Source of the DNA: Pseudomonadota bacterium
Lineage (GTDB): Bacteria > Pseudomonadota > Alphaproteobacteria > SP197
Assembly (NCBI GenBank): GCA_027592745.1
Contig: JAQCLG010000003.1
Coordinates: 1-53,982, forward strand
Length of the DNA stretch: 53,982 bases
Direction: 5' to 3'
Part shown: one piece after another, positions 28,671 to 38,403 of the stretch
How the letters are laid out: each line of letters begins with the position of its first letter
Numbering within the stretch: position 1 is the first letter of the stretch
Position numbers and translations under genes: made by a program
Notes under the pieces: model-generated
Seen by the model: the letters and a program-made list of their open reading frames with translations, nothing else
Told to the model about the DNA's origin: nothing
Database searches by the model: none

Positions 28671-30089
28671 ATGACCGATACCGCAATCCGCTTCGCCAAC
28701 TACTGGCTGGAACAGGCGCTTGCCGAAGAGGGCGACAGCACGCTGCCCGCCCCGCCCCTGGAGGGCGATGCGAGCTGCGACATCGCCATCGTCGGCGGCG
28801 GCTACACCGGGCTGTGGACGGCCATCGAACTGAAGCGGCGCCGGCCGGGGCTCGACGTCCGCCTGATCGAGAAACACATCTGCGGCTGGGGTGCCAGCAG
28901 CCGCAACGCCGGCTACCTGCTCAACATGTGGGCCAAGTACCCGACCATGCGGCGCCTGTTCGGGGTCGAGCGCGCCCTGGCAGTGGGCCATGCCGCCGAC
29001 CTGGCGCTCGAGGAGGTGATCGCCTTCTGCGCCGAGAACGGCATCGACGCCGAGATCGCCCGCCGCGGCTGGCTGTGGGGCGCCACCCTGCCGCAGACCT
29101 TCGACGAGTGGCGGCCCATCGTCGATGCCCTGGCGCCCTACCAGGTGTCGCCGCTGCGCGAGATATCAGCCGAGGAGATCGCCGACCGCTGGGGCCTGAC
29201 CGGACTCCACGGCGGCGCCATCGACGAGAAGGCCGGCCACCTGCAGCCGGGCAAGCTGGTGCGCGGCCTGCGCCGGGTCGCCATCGAACGCGGCGTCACC
29301 GTCCACGAGAACACGCCCATGACCGGCCTGCATCGCGGCTCGCCGCCCTCGCTCTCGACGCCGGGCGGCACCCTCCGCGCCCGGCGCGTGGTGCTGGGCA
29401 TGTATGCCTGGGCCGCCCAGCTTCCCGAACTGAGGCGCAGCCTGGCGGTGACCGGCTATGCCAACGCGGTGACGGCACCGATGCCCGAGAGGCTGGAGAA
29501 GAGCGGCTTTGCCGATGGTCCGGCCTTCAACGACACGCGCAACATGATCAACTCGCTGCGTCCGACCGCGGGGCGCCGCGTGCTCTTCGGCAAGCCCGGC
29601 CGGGCCCTGGCCTGGGCCGGCAACACGGGCGAGGCCTTCGAACACGACACCGGCTGGCTGCTCGATGCCGAGCGGCGCCGGCGCGAGCTGGGCCATATCA
29701 TGCCCGACCTGGAAGCGGCCTATGCCTGGTCCGGCCCGATCGACCGCACCAAGGACGGCCTGCCCTTCTTCGGCCGGCTGCCCGGTGCGCGCGACATCCT
29801 CTATGCCACCGGCTTCTCGGGCGACGGCGTCGGCCCCTGCCGCATGGCGGGCAAGGCGATGGCCGCCATGGCGCTCGACGAGGACGGCGACTGGGCCGAC
29901 TTCGGCCTGGTGCGCCCGCCGATGCAGGACCTGCCGCCCGAACCGGTGCGCTGGATCGGCGTCCGGATGGTGCGCAGCGCGCTTGCCCGGACCGACGCGG
30001 CGATCCATGGCGGGCGCAAGCCGGGTCCCGTCACCCGCGGCCTGACCGGCCTGATGTCGGCAGGCATCGCCAGCCGCGGCGACGAGTAA
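28671..30089 (+). CDS. FAD-dependent amino acid/amine oxidase family (DAO fold)
   Basis: CDIAIVGGGYTGLWTAIELKRRRPGLDVRLIEKHICGWGASSRNAGYLLNMW; ILYATGFSGDGVGPCRMAGKAMAAMAL. Confidence 0.9.
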   Translation: MTDTAIRFANYWLEQALAEEGDSTLPAPPLEGDASCDIAIVGGGYTGLWTAIELKRRRPGLDVRLIEKHICGWGASSRNAGYLLNMWAKYPTMRRLFGVERALAVGHAADLALEEVIAFCAENGIDAEIARRGWLWGATLPQTFDEWRPIVDALAPYQVSPLREISAEEIADRWGLTGLHGGAIDEKAGHLQPGKLVRGLRRVAIERGVTVHENTPMTGLHRGSPPSLSTPGGTLRARRVVLGMYAWAAQLPELRRSLAVTGYANAVTAPMPERLEKSGFADGPAFNDTRNMINSLRPTAGRRVLFGKPGRALAWAGNTGEAFEHDTGWLLDAERRRRELGHIMPDLEAAYAWSGPIDRTKDGLPFFGRLPGARDILYATGFSGDGVGPCRMAGKAMAAMALDEDGDWADFGLVRPPMQDLPPEPVRWIGVRMVRSALARTDAAIHGGRKPGPVTRGLTGLMSAGIASRGDE

Positions 30090-30117
30090 CCGGCGCGCCA
30101 CGGTCCTGGGAGAAACC

Positions 30118-30831
30118 ATGCCGCGTTCGCTGGTCATCCTGCTCGCCTTTGTCGCCGGCTGGGTCGATGCCTCCTCCTTCGTCGGGCTCGATCACGTCAT
30201 GGCGGCCCACATCACCGGCAACCTGGTGGTGCTGGCGAGCGACGTCGCGCAGGGCTTCACCGGCAAGGACAGCCTCAAGGTCGTGATCCTGCCGGTGTTC
30301 TTCCTCGGCGTCATGCTGGTCACCCTGGTGCACGACCGCTTCATCGCGCGCATCGCCGGCTCCGTGCGCCAGCTCGCGCGCCTGCTGGAATGTGAAGCCG
30401 GCCTGATCGCGCTCTCCGGTCTGCTGGGCATCTGGGTCAGCCTGACGGGCATCGAGCAGGACTTCTGGATCGCCCTGCTGGTCGTCACGCCGGTCACCTT
30501 CGGCATGGCGGTGCAGAACGCCGCCCACCGCCTCTATCCGGCGATCGGACCGGCCACGACCGTGATGACCGGCAACATCACCCAGTTCTTCATCGACAAG
30601 GCCCGCGCCCTGGGCGGCCGTACCTCGGTCTCCAAGATCGACGACATGCCGCGCAACGAGAACATCCTGCCGCTGCTGATCCTGGCCTTCGGCACCGGCT
30701 GCGTCACGGGGGCGCTGGCGACCGCCGCGGTGGGCAACGGCGCCTTTCTCCTGGCCGCCGCCGTGGTGGTGGCAAATGCCGCCACGCTCCGGCAGCATGG
30801 CGTTCCCGACCGCAAGGAACCGACGCCATGA
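30118..30831 (+). CDS. YoaK / DUF1275 family membrane protein
   Basis: LLAFVAGWVDASSFVGLDHVMAAHITGNLVVLA; GMAVQNAAHRLYPAIGPATTVMTGNITQFFID. Confidence 0.9.
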   Translation: MPRSLVILLAFVAGWVDASSFVGLDHVMAAHITGNLVVLASDVAQGFTGKDSLKVVILPVFFLGVMLVTLVHDRFIARIAGSVRQLARLLECEAGLIALSGLLGIWVSLTGIEQDFWIALLVVTPVTFGMAVQNAAHRLYPAIGPATTVMTGNITQFFIDKARALGGRTSVSKIDDMPRNENILPLLILAFGTGCVTGALATAAVGNGAFLLAAAVVVANAATLRQHGVPDRKEPTP

Positions 30832-31736
30832 CCCAGAACCTGCCCGGCCTGGAGCGCCAGCCCGACGCCATGGAACGCATCTCCGTGGACGGCGGCACGG
30901 TCCAGACCTACAGCTTCGGGTCCGGCGAGGAGGTGCTGTTCCTGGCCAACGGCGGCCCGGGTCTGCCCTGCGACTACATGCGCGACAGCCACAGCCACCT
31001 GGCCGGGAACGGCCTGCGGGTAGTGACCTGGGACCAGCTCGGCACCGGCCGCTCGGACCGCCCGACCGACCGCGCCCTGTGGACCATCGAACGTTACGCC
31101 CGCGAACTGGAGCAGGTGCGCACGGGTCTCGGCCTGGGGCCCGTGCACCTGCTGGGGCAGTCCTGGGGCGGCTGGCTCGCCATCGAATACGCGCTGACCT
31201 TCCCCGACGGCCTGCGCGGCCTGATCCTTTCCAACACCGCGGGCGACCTGCCGCATCTGGTGGAGGAACTGAACCGGCTGCGTGCTGCGCTGGGTTCAGA
31301 AACCGTGACCATGATGGTGCGGCGCGAGGCCGAAGGCACGACCGACCATCCCGAGTACAAGGCCGCGGTGGAGGTGCTGAACTGGCGCCATGTCCACCGC
31401 CTGGAAACGATCCCCCCTGCCCTGCAGCGCTCGATCGACGGCATGGTCTTCGACATCTACAACACGATGCAGGGGCCCAACGAGTTCGTGTACACGGGCA
31501 ACCTGAAGGACTGGAACCGCATCCCCGACATGGGCCGTATCGCCTGCCCGGCCTTCATCATCGTGGGCCAGCACGACGAACTGACCCCAGCCTGCGCCAT
31601 GCGCATGCACCATGCCCTGCCGGACAGCAGCATCAAGGTGTTCAAGGACGCCTCCCACTCGACCTGCTTCGAGACGCCCGAGCCGTATTTCGAGGCGCTC
31701 ACCGCCTTTCTCCAGGCCCATCGCGCGGCGCCGTGA
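30828..31736 (+). CDS. Proline iminopeptidase-family alpha/beta hydrolase
   Basis: FLANGGPGLPCDYM, VVTWDQLGTGRSDRP, VHLLGQSWGGWLAIEYALTFPDGLRGLILSNTAG; 4-nt overlap with the upstream gene. Confidence 0.92.
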   Translation: MTQNLPGLERQPDAMERISVDGGTVQTYSFGSGEEVLFLANGGPGLPCDYMRDSHSHLAGNGLRVVTWDQLGTGRSDRPTDRALWTIERYARELEQVRTGLGLGPVHLLGQSWGGWLAIEYALTFPDGLRGLILSNTAGDLPHLVEELNRLRAALGSETVTMMVRREAEGTTDHPEYKAAVEVLNWRHVHRLETIPPALQRSIDGMVFDIYNTMQGPNEFVYTGNLKDWNRIPDMGRIACPAFIIVGQHDELTPACAMRMHHALPDSSIKVFKDASHSTCFETPEPYFEALTAFLQAHRAAP

Positions 31737-33292
31737 GCCCAGCGGAGGACCGCAGGCGCGCCGGCGAACTGCTGGCGCAAGCGCGGCGCCTGATGGCGCT
31801 GAAGCGCACCCACGAGGCCATTCCCCTGCTCAACGAGGCGCTGCAACACGATCCCGCAAGCGCCCCGCTGCGTTACCAGGTCGGCGCCACGGCGCTGCGC
31901 CACCTGACACTGTGCGTCGGAAGCGCGCCGGACCATGCCGCGGCATGGTCGCAGATCGGCGCCTGCCACATGCTGGGCCGACGCTGGGACGAGGCGGCCA
32001 AGGCCTATGGCAGGGCCCGCGCGGGCAGCGGCGAGGGGAGCGGCCCGAACTGGCGCCTGGCCCGCGCCCTGCGCCTGTGCGGCAGGCTGGCGGAGGCGGA
32101 ACGGGCCATGCTGGAGGTCTATCGTGCCGCCAATGTGGAAACCGCCGCGGCCCATGAACATGCCGTCCTGCGCATGGCGCTGGTCCAGCGCGAGACCGCC
32201 GCGGGCCTCTGGGGCAAGCTTGCAAGCATGGGCGGCGAGAGCCTGGTCGGCGCCACAGCCCGCGCCCGCCTTGCCATGCTGGACGACGGACCCGTGACCG
32301 CCCCGGATGCCCGGCGCGTCGCCTTTCACCTGAAGACCGCGTTCCACGAGGCGGTCGTGACGCCCGGCTGGATGGCCTGCCGGGGCCGCCACGAGGTTCT
32401 GGTCAGCCACGATGCCGAGGAACTGGTCGCCTTCGACCCCCAGGTCATCGTCGCCTGCGACAGCCATCTCGCCGGCCTGAAGCGCCTGATGCCGCGGGCG
32501 ATCACGGTGCAGACCCGCCACGGCATGGGGAGCAAGGGCCATGCCGCGCTGCTCGCCCGAAGCTGCGACTACCTGTGCCTTTCACACGGCCGGCAGGAGG
32601 CCTTTTTCACCGACCAGGGCATCCGCCCCGCCCGCGGCTTCTGGCCGATCGGCTATCTCCAGCTCGATTCCCTGCTGGGCGGCAGCCTGCCGCCTGCGCA
32701 GGTGCCCCGGTCGCAGGGTCGCCCGGTGGTGCTGTTTGCCCCGACGATCGGCGATTCGGTCTCTGCCCTGGGCATGCTGGGCGACGACCCCGTCGCGGCG
32801 CTGCGGCCCCGCCCGGAGGATTTCACGCTGGTCATCAAGGCCCATCCCGAGACCTGCATGCGGCACCCGGACTGGTGGCGTGTCCTCTGCGCCAGCGCGG
32901 CCGCCCACGACCATGTCGTGCTGGTCGAGGAGACCTCGCGCGACATCATGCCCCATGTCGCGGCCTGCGACCTGATGGTCACCGACGTCTCCAGCGAGAT
33001 GTTCTTTGCCGTGGCGATCGACCGCCCCCTGGTGCTGCTCTCCAACCCGGCGCGCCATGCCAGGCCGGAGCGGTTCGATCCCGCCGGCCCGGAATGGCGC
33101 TGGCGCAGCATCGGCGAGGAGGTCGAGGAGGCCGCCGGCCTGCCCGGCGCCATCGCCGCCGCCCTTGCCGAACCGGAACGGCGCGCTAAGGCGCGACGGG
33201 CCTGCCGCGAGGAGATGCTGGGCGAGCTGATCGACGGGCGCGCCGGGGAGCGCCTGGCCCGGTGCATCGCCGACCTTGTCCCGGACGCCTGA
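31733..33292 (+). CDS. TPR-containing CDP-glycerol glycerophosphotransferase-like / glycosyltransferase protein
   Basis: N-term TPR-like repeats; [13 protein letters not shown]...[19 protein letters not shown]...GYLQLDSLL...[13 protein letters not shown]...[12 protein letters not shown]...[29 protein letters not shown] start in a GTGA overlap. Confidence 0.72.
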   Translation: MSPAEDRRRAGELLAQARRLMALKRTHEAIPLLNEALQHDPASAPLRYQVGATALRHLTLCVGSAPDHAAAWSQIGACHMLGRRWDEAAKAYGRARAGSGEGSGPNWRLARALRLCGRLAEAERAMLEVYRAANVETAAAHEHAVLRMALVQRETAAGLWGKLASMGGESLVGATARARLAMLDDGPVTAPDARRVAFHLKTAFHEAVVTPGWMACRGRHEVLVSHDAEELVAFDPQVIVACDSHLAGLKRLMPRAITVQTRHGMGSKGHAALLARSCDYLCLSHGRQEAFFTDQGIRPARGFWPIGYLQLDSLLGGSLPPAQVPRSQGRPVVLFAPTIGDSVSALGMLGDDPVAALRPRPEDFTLVIKAHPETCMRHPDWWRVLCASAAAHDHVVLVEETSRDIMPHVAACDLMVTDVSSEMFFAVAIDRPLVLLSNPARHARPERFDPAGPEWRWRSIGEEVEEAAGLPGAIAAALAEPERRAKARRACREEMLGELIDGRAGERLARCIADLVPDA

Positions 33293-33327
33293 AAACGCCA
33301 TATCTACCGTCTCACCGGAGGCAAGCC

Positions 33328-33747
33328 ATGACCGAGAAGATCGTCAAGTCCGACGCCGAATGGCGCGCGCAGCTGACGCCCGAGCAGTACCAGGTGACAC
33401 GGCGCAAGGGCACCGAGCGCGCCTTCACGGGCGCCTACCATGCGACCAAGGAACCCGGCGTCTATCGCTGCGTGTGCTGTGGCGAGCCGCTGTTCGATGC
33501 CGCGACGAAGTTCGAATCCGGCACCGGCTGGCCGAGCTTCTGGCAACCCATCGACGAAAGCGCGGTGGCGACCGAAAGCGACCGCAGCCTGTTCATGCGC
33601 CGCACGGAAGCGCTCTGCGCCCACTGCGATGCCCACCTGGGCCACGTCTTTCCCGACGGTCCCAAGCCCACGGGCCTGCGCTACTGCCTCAACTCGGCGG
33701 CCCTGACGCTCGATGAAACCGGCGCCGGCGAGGACGCGGCCGAGTAG
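33328..33747 (+). CDS. msrB: Peptide-methionine (R)-S-oxide reductase
   Basis: [39 protein letters not shown]...[30 protein letters not shown]. Confidence 0.97.
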   Translation: MTEKIVKSDAEWRAQLTPEQYQVTRRKGTERAFTGAYHATKEPGVYRCVCCGEPLFDAATKFESGTGWPSFWQPIDESAVATESDRSLFMRRTEALCAHCDAHLGHVFPDGPKPTGLRYCLNSAALTLDETGAGEDAAE

Positions 33748-33749
33748 GA

Positions 33750-33895
33750 CTCATACCAAGCGCCATCGATCGAAACCGATCCATGGCGCTGCCCTCAAGC
33801 GCCGGGCGCTCGCTGAGCCTGCCCCCGACTGGATCGGGGGCTCGCTTGGCTTTCGCGGCAGGGGCCGCGGCGCGCCGTCGCGCGCTTGGTATCAG
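33750..33895. repeat. MITE-like element bounded by terminal inverted repeats
   Basis: ATACCAAGCGC (33753-33763) and perfect inverse GCGCTTGGTAT (33882-33892), extending outward to ~14 bp with one mismatch. Confidence 0.55.
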
Positions 33896-33978
33896 GCCGG
33901 TTCCTGCCAGCGCGGCATGTCCGCGACCGGCGGCTGGCGGGCAAAGACGACGGCATCGTCGGGCAGGCTGACCGCAGC

Positions 33979-35382
33979 TCAGCCCCGGCCGAAGCGGCGC
34001 CAGCGCAGGAGCAGGAGGCCGCCGGTGACGGCAAAACCCAGGGTCATGCCGATCCACAGGGCGTCGGGACCGCCGTCCAGGCGGAAGGCCATGAACCAGC
34101 CGGCAGGAATGCCGATCGCCAGAAAACCGACGGCCGACATGGCCATGGGCACCATCATGTCCTTGAAGCCGCGCAGGGCGCGCGAGAGGACGACCTCGCC
34201 GGCCTGGACGAGGAAGAAGAGGCCGGCTGCCCAGCGCATCTGGCGGACCAGGGCAAAGGCCTCCTCGTTGGCGGGATCGCCGGGGTCGAGCACGATGGCG
34301 GTGATCGCATCGGGCGCCAGGAAGAGGGCAAGGCTGACCGGCAGCACGACCAGGGTGACGGCACTGACGCCGAACCAGCCGGCGCGTACCGCGCCCTCCC
34401 TGCGCCGGCCGCCGAACTCCTGGGCGACGCGCACCGAAGCGCCGTGGCCAAATCCGATGGCAATGGAGCCGCTGAGCATCGCGACACCGGTCAAGACGCT
34501 GTGGGCGGCCAGCGCCGAAGCGCCGAAGAACCCCATGAAGAAGGTCGTCGCCTGCGACATCGAACCCTCGATGACACGCACTGTGGCAACCGGCAGGCCC
34601 AGGCGCAGGACCTGCTTCCACATCGCCGGGTCGAAGCCGAGCAGGTTGTGGAACGGCCCGAAGGCGGAAAGCTGGGGCTGGCGCAGGATGTAGGCCACCA
34701 TGACGGCAAGCTTGAGCCAGGAGACGATGGTCGTGGCAAGGCCGGCGCCGGCCACCCCCATCGCGGGCAGGCCGAGGAAGCCGAAGACCAGGACGATGTC
34801 GAGCACGAGGTTGGCCGGCACCGCCGCGATGGTGATCACCGTGATGACCACGGGACGCGAGAGGCCGGTGACAAGCTGGCGCAGCACCATGAACAGGAAG
34901 GTCGCGGGCAGGTGCCAGATCATCGCATGGAGGTACTGGCGTCCGATCTCGACGACCTCCGGGTCCTGCCCCGCGGCATCCAGCATGTCGGGCAGGAACC
35001 AGCCGAAGGCCATCCAGGGCAGGCTGATCGCCAGCGCCAGCCAGAGGCCAGTGCGCACCCCGGCGCCGACCTCCGACACGCGATCGGCGCCAAAGCCGTG
35101 GGCGACGATCACCGAGACGACGGTGAGCAGCGAAAAGCCGACATAGGTCGCTTCCCACATGATCGAACCGGCCAGGCCGACACCGCCCAGGGCCAGGGTG
35201 CCCAGGCGGCCGATCACCATGATGTCGGTGTAGTAGATGCCCAGTTCGACCAGGAAGGCCGCCAGCAGCGGCAGGGTGACCCGCTTCTGCAGGCGGATCT
35301 CGTCGCGCAGGTTGCCGGCAAACTCGGCCTTGAGCGGTTCCGTGGCGATGGCCTCAACCGCCCCGTGGCACGACCAGCGCAT
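33979..35382 (-). CDS. MATE family efflux transporter
   Basis: LRDEIRLQKRVTLPLLAAFLVELGIYYTDIMVIGRLGTLALGGVGLAGSI; multiple TM helices; VGAGLATTIVSW. Start assigned to an ATG overlapping the upstream gene. Confidence 0.9.
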   Translation of the reverse strand: MRWSCHGAVEAIATEPLKAEFAGNLRDEIRLQKRVTLPLLAAFLVELGIYYTDIMVIGRLGTLALGGVGLAGSIMWEATYVGFSLLTVVSVIVAHGFGADRVSEVGAGVRTGLWLALAISLPWMAFGWFLPDMLDAAGQDPEVVEIGRQYLHAMIWHLPATFLFMVLRQLVTGLSRPVVITVITIAAVPANLVLDIVLVFGFLGLPAMGVAGAGLATTIVSWLKLAVMVAYILRQPQLSAFGPFHNLLGFDPAMWKQVLRLGLPVATVRVIEGSMSQATTFFMGFFGASALAAHSVLTGVAMLSGSIAIGFGHGASVRVAQEFGGRRREGAVRAGWFGVSAVTLVVLPVSLALFLAPDAITAIVLDPGDPANEEAFALVRQMRWAAGLFFLVQAGEVVLSRALRGFKDMMVPMAMSAVGFLAIGIPAGWFMAFRLDGGPDALWIGMTLGFAVTGGLLLLRWRRFGRG

Positions 35383-37447
35383 CGAGCGCGACGGCGCCGC
35401 GGGGCAGGACACGCAGGGGATTGACGTCCATCTCCGCGATCAGGTCGCCAAGGTCGGCCGCCAGACGGGAGAGCCCGACCACGGCATCGACGGCAGCGGC
35501 ACAGTCGAGCGGAGGCGCACCGCGCACGCCGTCGAGCAGGCGCGAGACGCGCAGGCCGGACAGCACCCGCTCGACCTCGTGGCGCGGGGCGGGGGCGACC
35601 AGGGTCGCCGAATCGCGCAGCACCTCGACCAGAATGCCGCCGGCGCCGACGACGACCATGGCGCCGAACTGCTGGTCGATGACGATGCCCGCGACCAGTT
35701 CGACACCCTCGCCGGCCATGGGCGCCACGATGGCACGCGGCCCCAGCCCGGCCTCGAGCGCCTGCCAGGCCGCCGCGACCTCCGCCTCGCTCTTCAGGTT
35801 GAGCTTCACGCCGCCGACGTCGGTCTTGTGCGCGATGCCCGCCATGGCGGTCTTCATCACCACCGGAAGGCCAAGATCGTGGGCAGCGGCGATCGCCTCG
35901 TCCCGGCTGGTGACGATGCGGTGGGGCATCGTGCCGATGCCGTAGTCGGCGAGCAGATCGAGCGCCTCGGCCTCGTCGAGCGGAACGCCCTGGCCGAGCC
36001 GAGCCCACCAGCGGGCGGCAGCGCCATGGGCCGCGGGCGGCTCCTGCCGGGGACGGCCGCGATGATCGCGGTAGGCCAATGCGTTGGCGACCGCCTTCAG
36101 GGCCGGCCCGGTGCCGTCGAGCACGGGGATGCCCTGGCGCGTCAGCGTGACGGCGAGTTCGCGATGATCGACGCCGGCATAGTTGGTCGCCAGGGCGACC
36201 GGCTTGGCCGTGGTCGCGGCGGCGGCGACGCAGGCATCGACGCAGGCGATGCTGTAGCTGTTGTGCTGGTTGGCATCGAGGAAGAAGACGCCGAGCGCGG
36301 TGTCGTCATCGGCCATCAGCGCGGCAAAGCAGTCGCGCATGATGCCGTCGTGGTCGCGCCCCGTGCCGAAGGCATCGCAGGGGTTTTCCGGCTCCAGGCC
36401 GAAGTCGAGACGGGCCTCCAGTTTCTGGCGGGTCGCCTCGCCGATCCGGGCAAAGGGCACGCCGGCCGCTTCGGCGGCATCGACCACCAGCTCCCGCTCG
36501 CCGCCGGAATCGTGGATCGTCGCCAGGCCGCCCGGGCCGATCCCGGCGGCGCGCTCCATCAGCAGCATCGAGGCCGCCAATTCGTCGAGGGAATCGGTGC
36601 GCAGGACGCCGTAGCGGCGGAAGAGCGCGTCATAGGCCGCATCGTCGCCGGCCAGGGCGCCCGAATGGCTGACGGCCATGCGCGCGGCGGTCTCGGTGCG
36701 CCCGACCTTGACCGCGACCACCGGCACGCCCCGCGCCTCGGCCTTCTGCAGCGCGGCAACGAACCCTTCGGGATTGCGCACGGTCTCGAGGAACAGGCCG
36801 ATCACGCGGGTCGATTCCAGTTCCAGCGCATAATCCATATAGTCGGCCACGGAGGTCGAAAGTTCGCGCCCGCAGGAGACCGCGAAGTTCAGCCCCAGGC
36901 GTTCGCTGCTGCCGGTGATGGCGCCGAACACCGAACCCGACTGGGCAAGGAAGGTGTTGCCGCCCGGCTGGCGGTCGGCGAAGGGATAGGAGTTGATGCG
37001 GATGGCGGCTTCGTAGTTGCAGTAGCCCATGCAGTTGCCGCCGTTGATCGGCAGGCCGGCCTCCATCGCCATGGCCGAGAGGCGGTCGGCCAGGCGCGGC
37101 GCTCCGCTTTCCTCGACGACGCAGCTGCCGAAGATGCTGGCGGCCCCGGCGCCGGCCTCGACGGCAAGGCGCAAGGCCTCCTCGATGCGCTCGTCGGAGA
37201 CCGCGAGCACCGCCAGGTCGACCTTCTGCGGCAGATCGGCGAGCGAGGCGTAGCAGGTCTGCCCGCCGATCTCGTCGTAACGCGGATTGACCGGATAGAC
37301 CGGGCCGTCGAAGGCGAGACCGGCCAGGGTCTCCATGATCGTCAGCCCGGTGCTGCCCTCACGGGGCGAAGCGCCGACGATGGCGACCGAACGGGGGGTG
37401 AGAAGCGGCGAAAGGCGATGCGCGATGCGGTGTCGTTGAACGGCCAC
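35354..37447 (-). CDS. Acetate--CoA ligase (ADP-forming) family / acyl-CoA synthetase (NDP-forming)
   Basis: LLTPRSVAIVGASPREGSTGLTIMETLAG, AVSHSGALAGDDAAYDALFRR, LPVVMKTAMAGIAHKTDVGGVKLNL, LIAEMDVNPLRVLP. GTG start inferred. Confidence 0.9.
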   Translation of the reverse strand: MAVQRHRIAHRLSPLLTPRSVAIVGASPREGSTGLTIMETLAGLAFDGPVYPVNPRYDEIGGQTCYASLADLPQKVDLAVLAVSDERIEEALRLAVEAGAGAASIFGSCVVEESGAPRLADRLSAMAMEAGLPINGGNCMGYCNYEAAIRINSYPFADRQPGGNTFLAQSGSVFGAITGSSERLGLNFAVSCGRELSTSVADYMDYALELESTRVIGLFLETVRNPEGFVAALQKAEARGVPVVAVKVGRTETAARMAVSHSGALAGDDAAYDALFRRYGVLRTDSLDELAASMLLMERAAGIGPGGLATIHDSGGERELVVDAAEAAGVPFARIGEATRQKLEARLDFGLEPENPCDAFGTGRDHDGIMRDCFAALMADDDTALGVFFLDANQHNSYSIACVDACVAAAATTAKPVALATNYAGVDHRELAVTLTRQGIPVLDGTGPALKAVANALAYRDHRGRPRQEPPAAHGAAARWWARLGQGVPLDEAEALDLLADYGIGTMPHRIVTSRDEAIAAAHDLGLPVVMKTAMAGIAHKTDVGGVKLNLKSEAEVAAAWQALEAGLGPRAIVAPMAGEGVELVAGIVIDQQFGAMVVVGAGGILVEVLRDSATLVAPAPRHEVERVLSGLRVSRLLDGVRGAPPLDCAAAVDAVVGLSRLAADLGDLIAEMDVNPLRVLPRGAVALDALVVPRGG

Positions 37448-37479
37448 TGGTTCCCCCGGTCTTGATGCCGGCAGCATCG

Positions 37480-38337
37480 TTAGGGGAGCCACGCCCTGTG
37501 TTCAAGTCGCTCCAGCACGAAAGCTTCCACATCCTTGCGCTCGATGCGGTTGAAACACGAACTCCACCAGTAGAAGTGCGGCTCCGGTTCGTCCCGGCAG
37601 AGGATGCCGTTGCCTTCCGTATCGCGCACCGTCACCACCGCGACGCCCTCCTTGGCGCCCAGGAACAGGGCATCGCCGGGCGGCGCATAGATGTCGCCCT
37701 CGAAGACGAAGGCCAGGGCGGACATGTCGCGGGCGCGTTCCAGGCGACCGCGCCACTTGTCGTATTCGACTTCCATCCAGGCGTAGTCGCCGCCCTCCTC
37801 CTCGAGCCAGGCAAAGCCGTAGCCGGGGGCGCTGACGACCGCCGAGTTGAACTTGGCGGGTGCCCGCTCGGCGGTGAGCAGGGCGGTGCTTGCCCCGCCC
37901 GAGTGGCCGAAGACGAAGATGTTGCGCGGCGGCACGCCGGCAGCGATCAGGCGATCGAGCACGACCTCGTTCTCCTGGGAGCGCGCCTTGCCCATGACGA
38001 AGCGGTCCTCGACCTCCTGGGTGCACAGGTAGAAGACGACGACCGGATGGCCGCCCAGCCCCTTGCGGCTCCAGTACTTCAGGAAGCCGGGCATGGTCCC
38101 GGGCTCGCAGTCCTGGAACTGCCCGCCCCAGTCGGTGCCGTGGTTGTAGATCACCACGATGGGCTCGGAGGGATCCGGCAGAACCGTGGCAATGCCCTGG
38201 CCGAGAGGACCGATCGCCGCGGTGCTGTTTTCCCCGGCAAAGAACTGCCCCATGGGTTCGAGCCTGCCGCCCTGCGAGGCGCAGGCCGCCAGCAGGGCAA
38301 GGGCGGCCGCGGCGATCAGGAACGGGCGGCTGAACAT
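37480..38337 (-). CDS. Lipoprotein alpha/beta-hydrolase-like protein
   Basis: Signal peptide with lipobox LLAACAS; NIFVFGHSGGASTALLTAERAP nucleophile elbow. Confidence 0.8.
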   Translation of the reverse strand: MFSRPFLIAAAALALLAACASQGGRLEPMGQFFAGENSTAAIGPLGQGIATVLPDPSEPIVVIYNHGTDWGGQFQDCEPGTMPGFLKYWSRKGLGGHPVVVFYLCTQEVEDRFVMGKARSQENEVVLDRLIAAGVPPRNIFVFGHSGGASTALLTAERAPAKFNSAVVSAPGYGFAWLEEEGGDYAWMEVEYDKWRGRLERARDMSALAFVFEGDIYAPPGDALFLGAKEGVAVVTVRDTEGNGILCRDEPEPHFYWWSSCFNRIERKDVEAFVLERLEHRAWLP

Positions 38338-38403
38338 GGCATCTCTCCGACTGGCGCCGGTCCCGCCGACACCAGTCCTGATAACAAGGCCGGGCGGCCT
38401 TTG

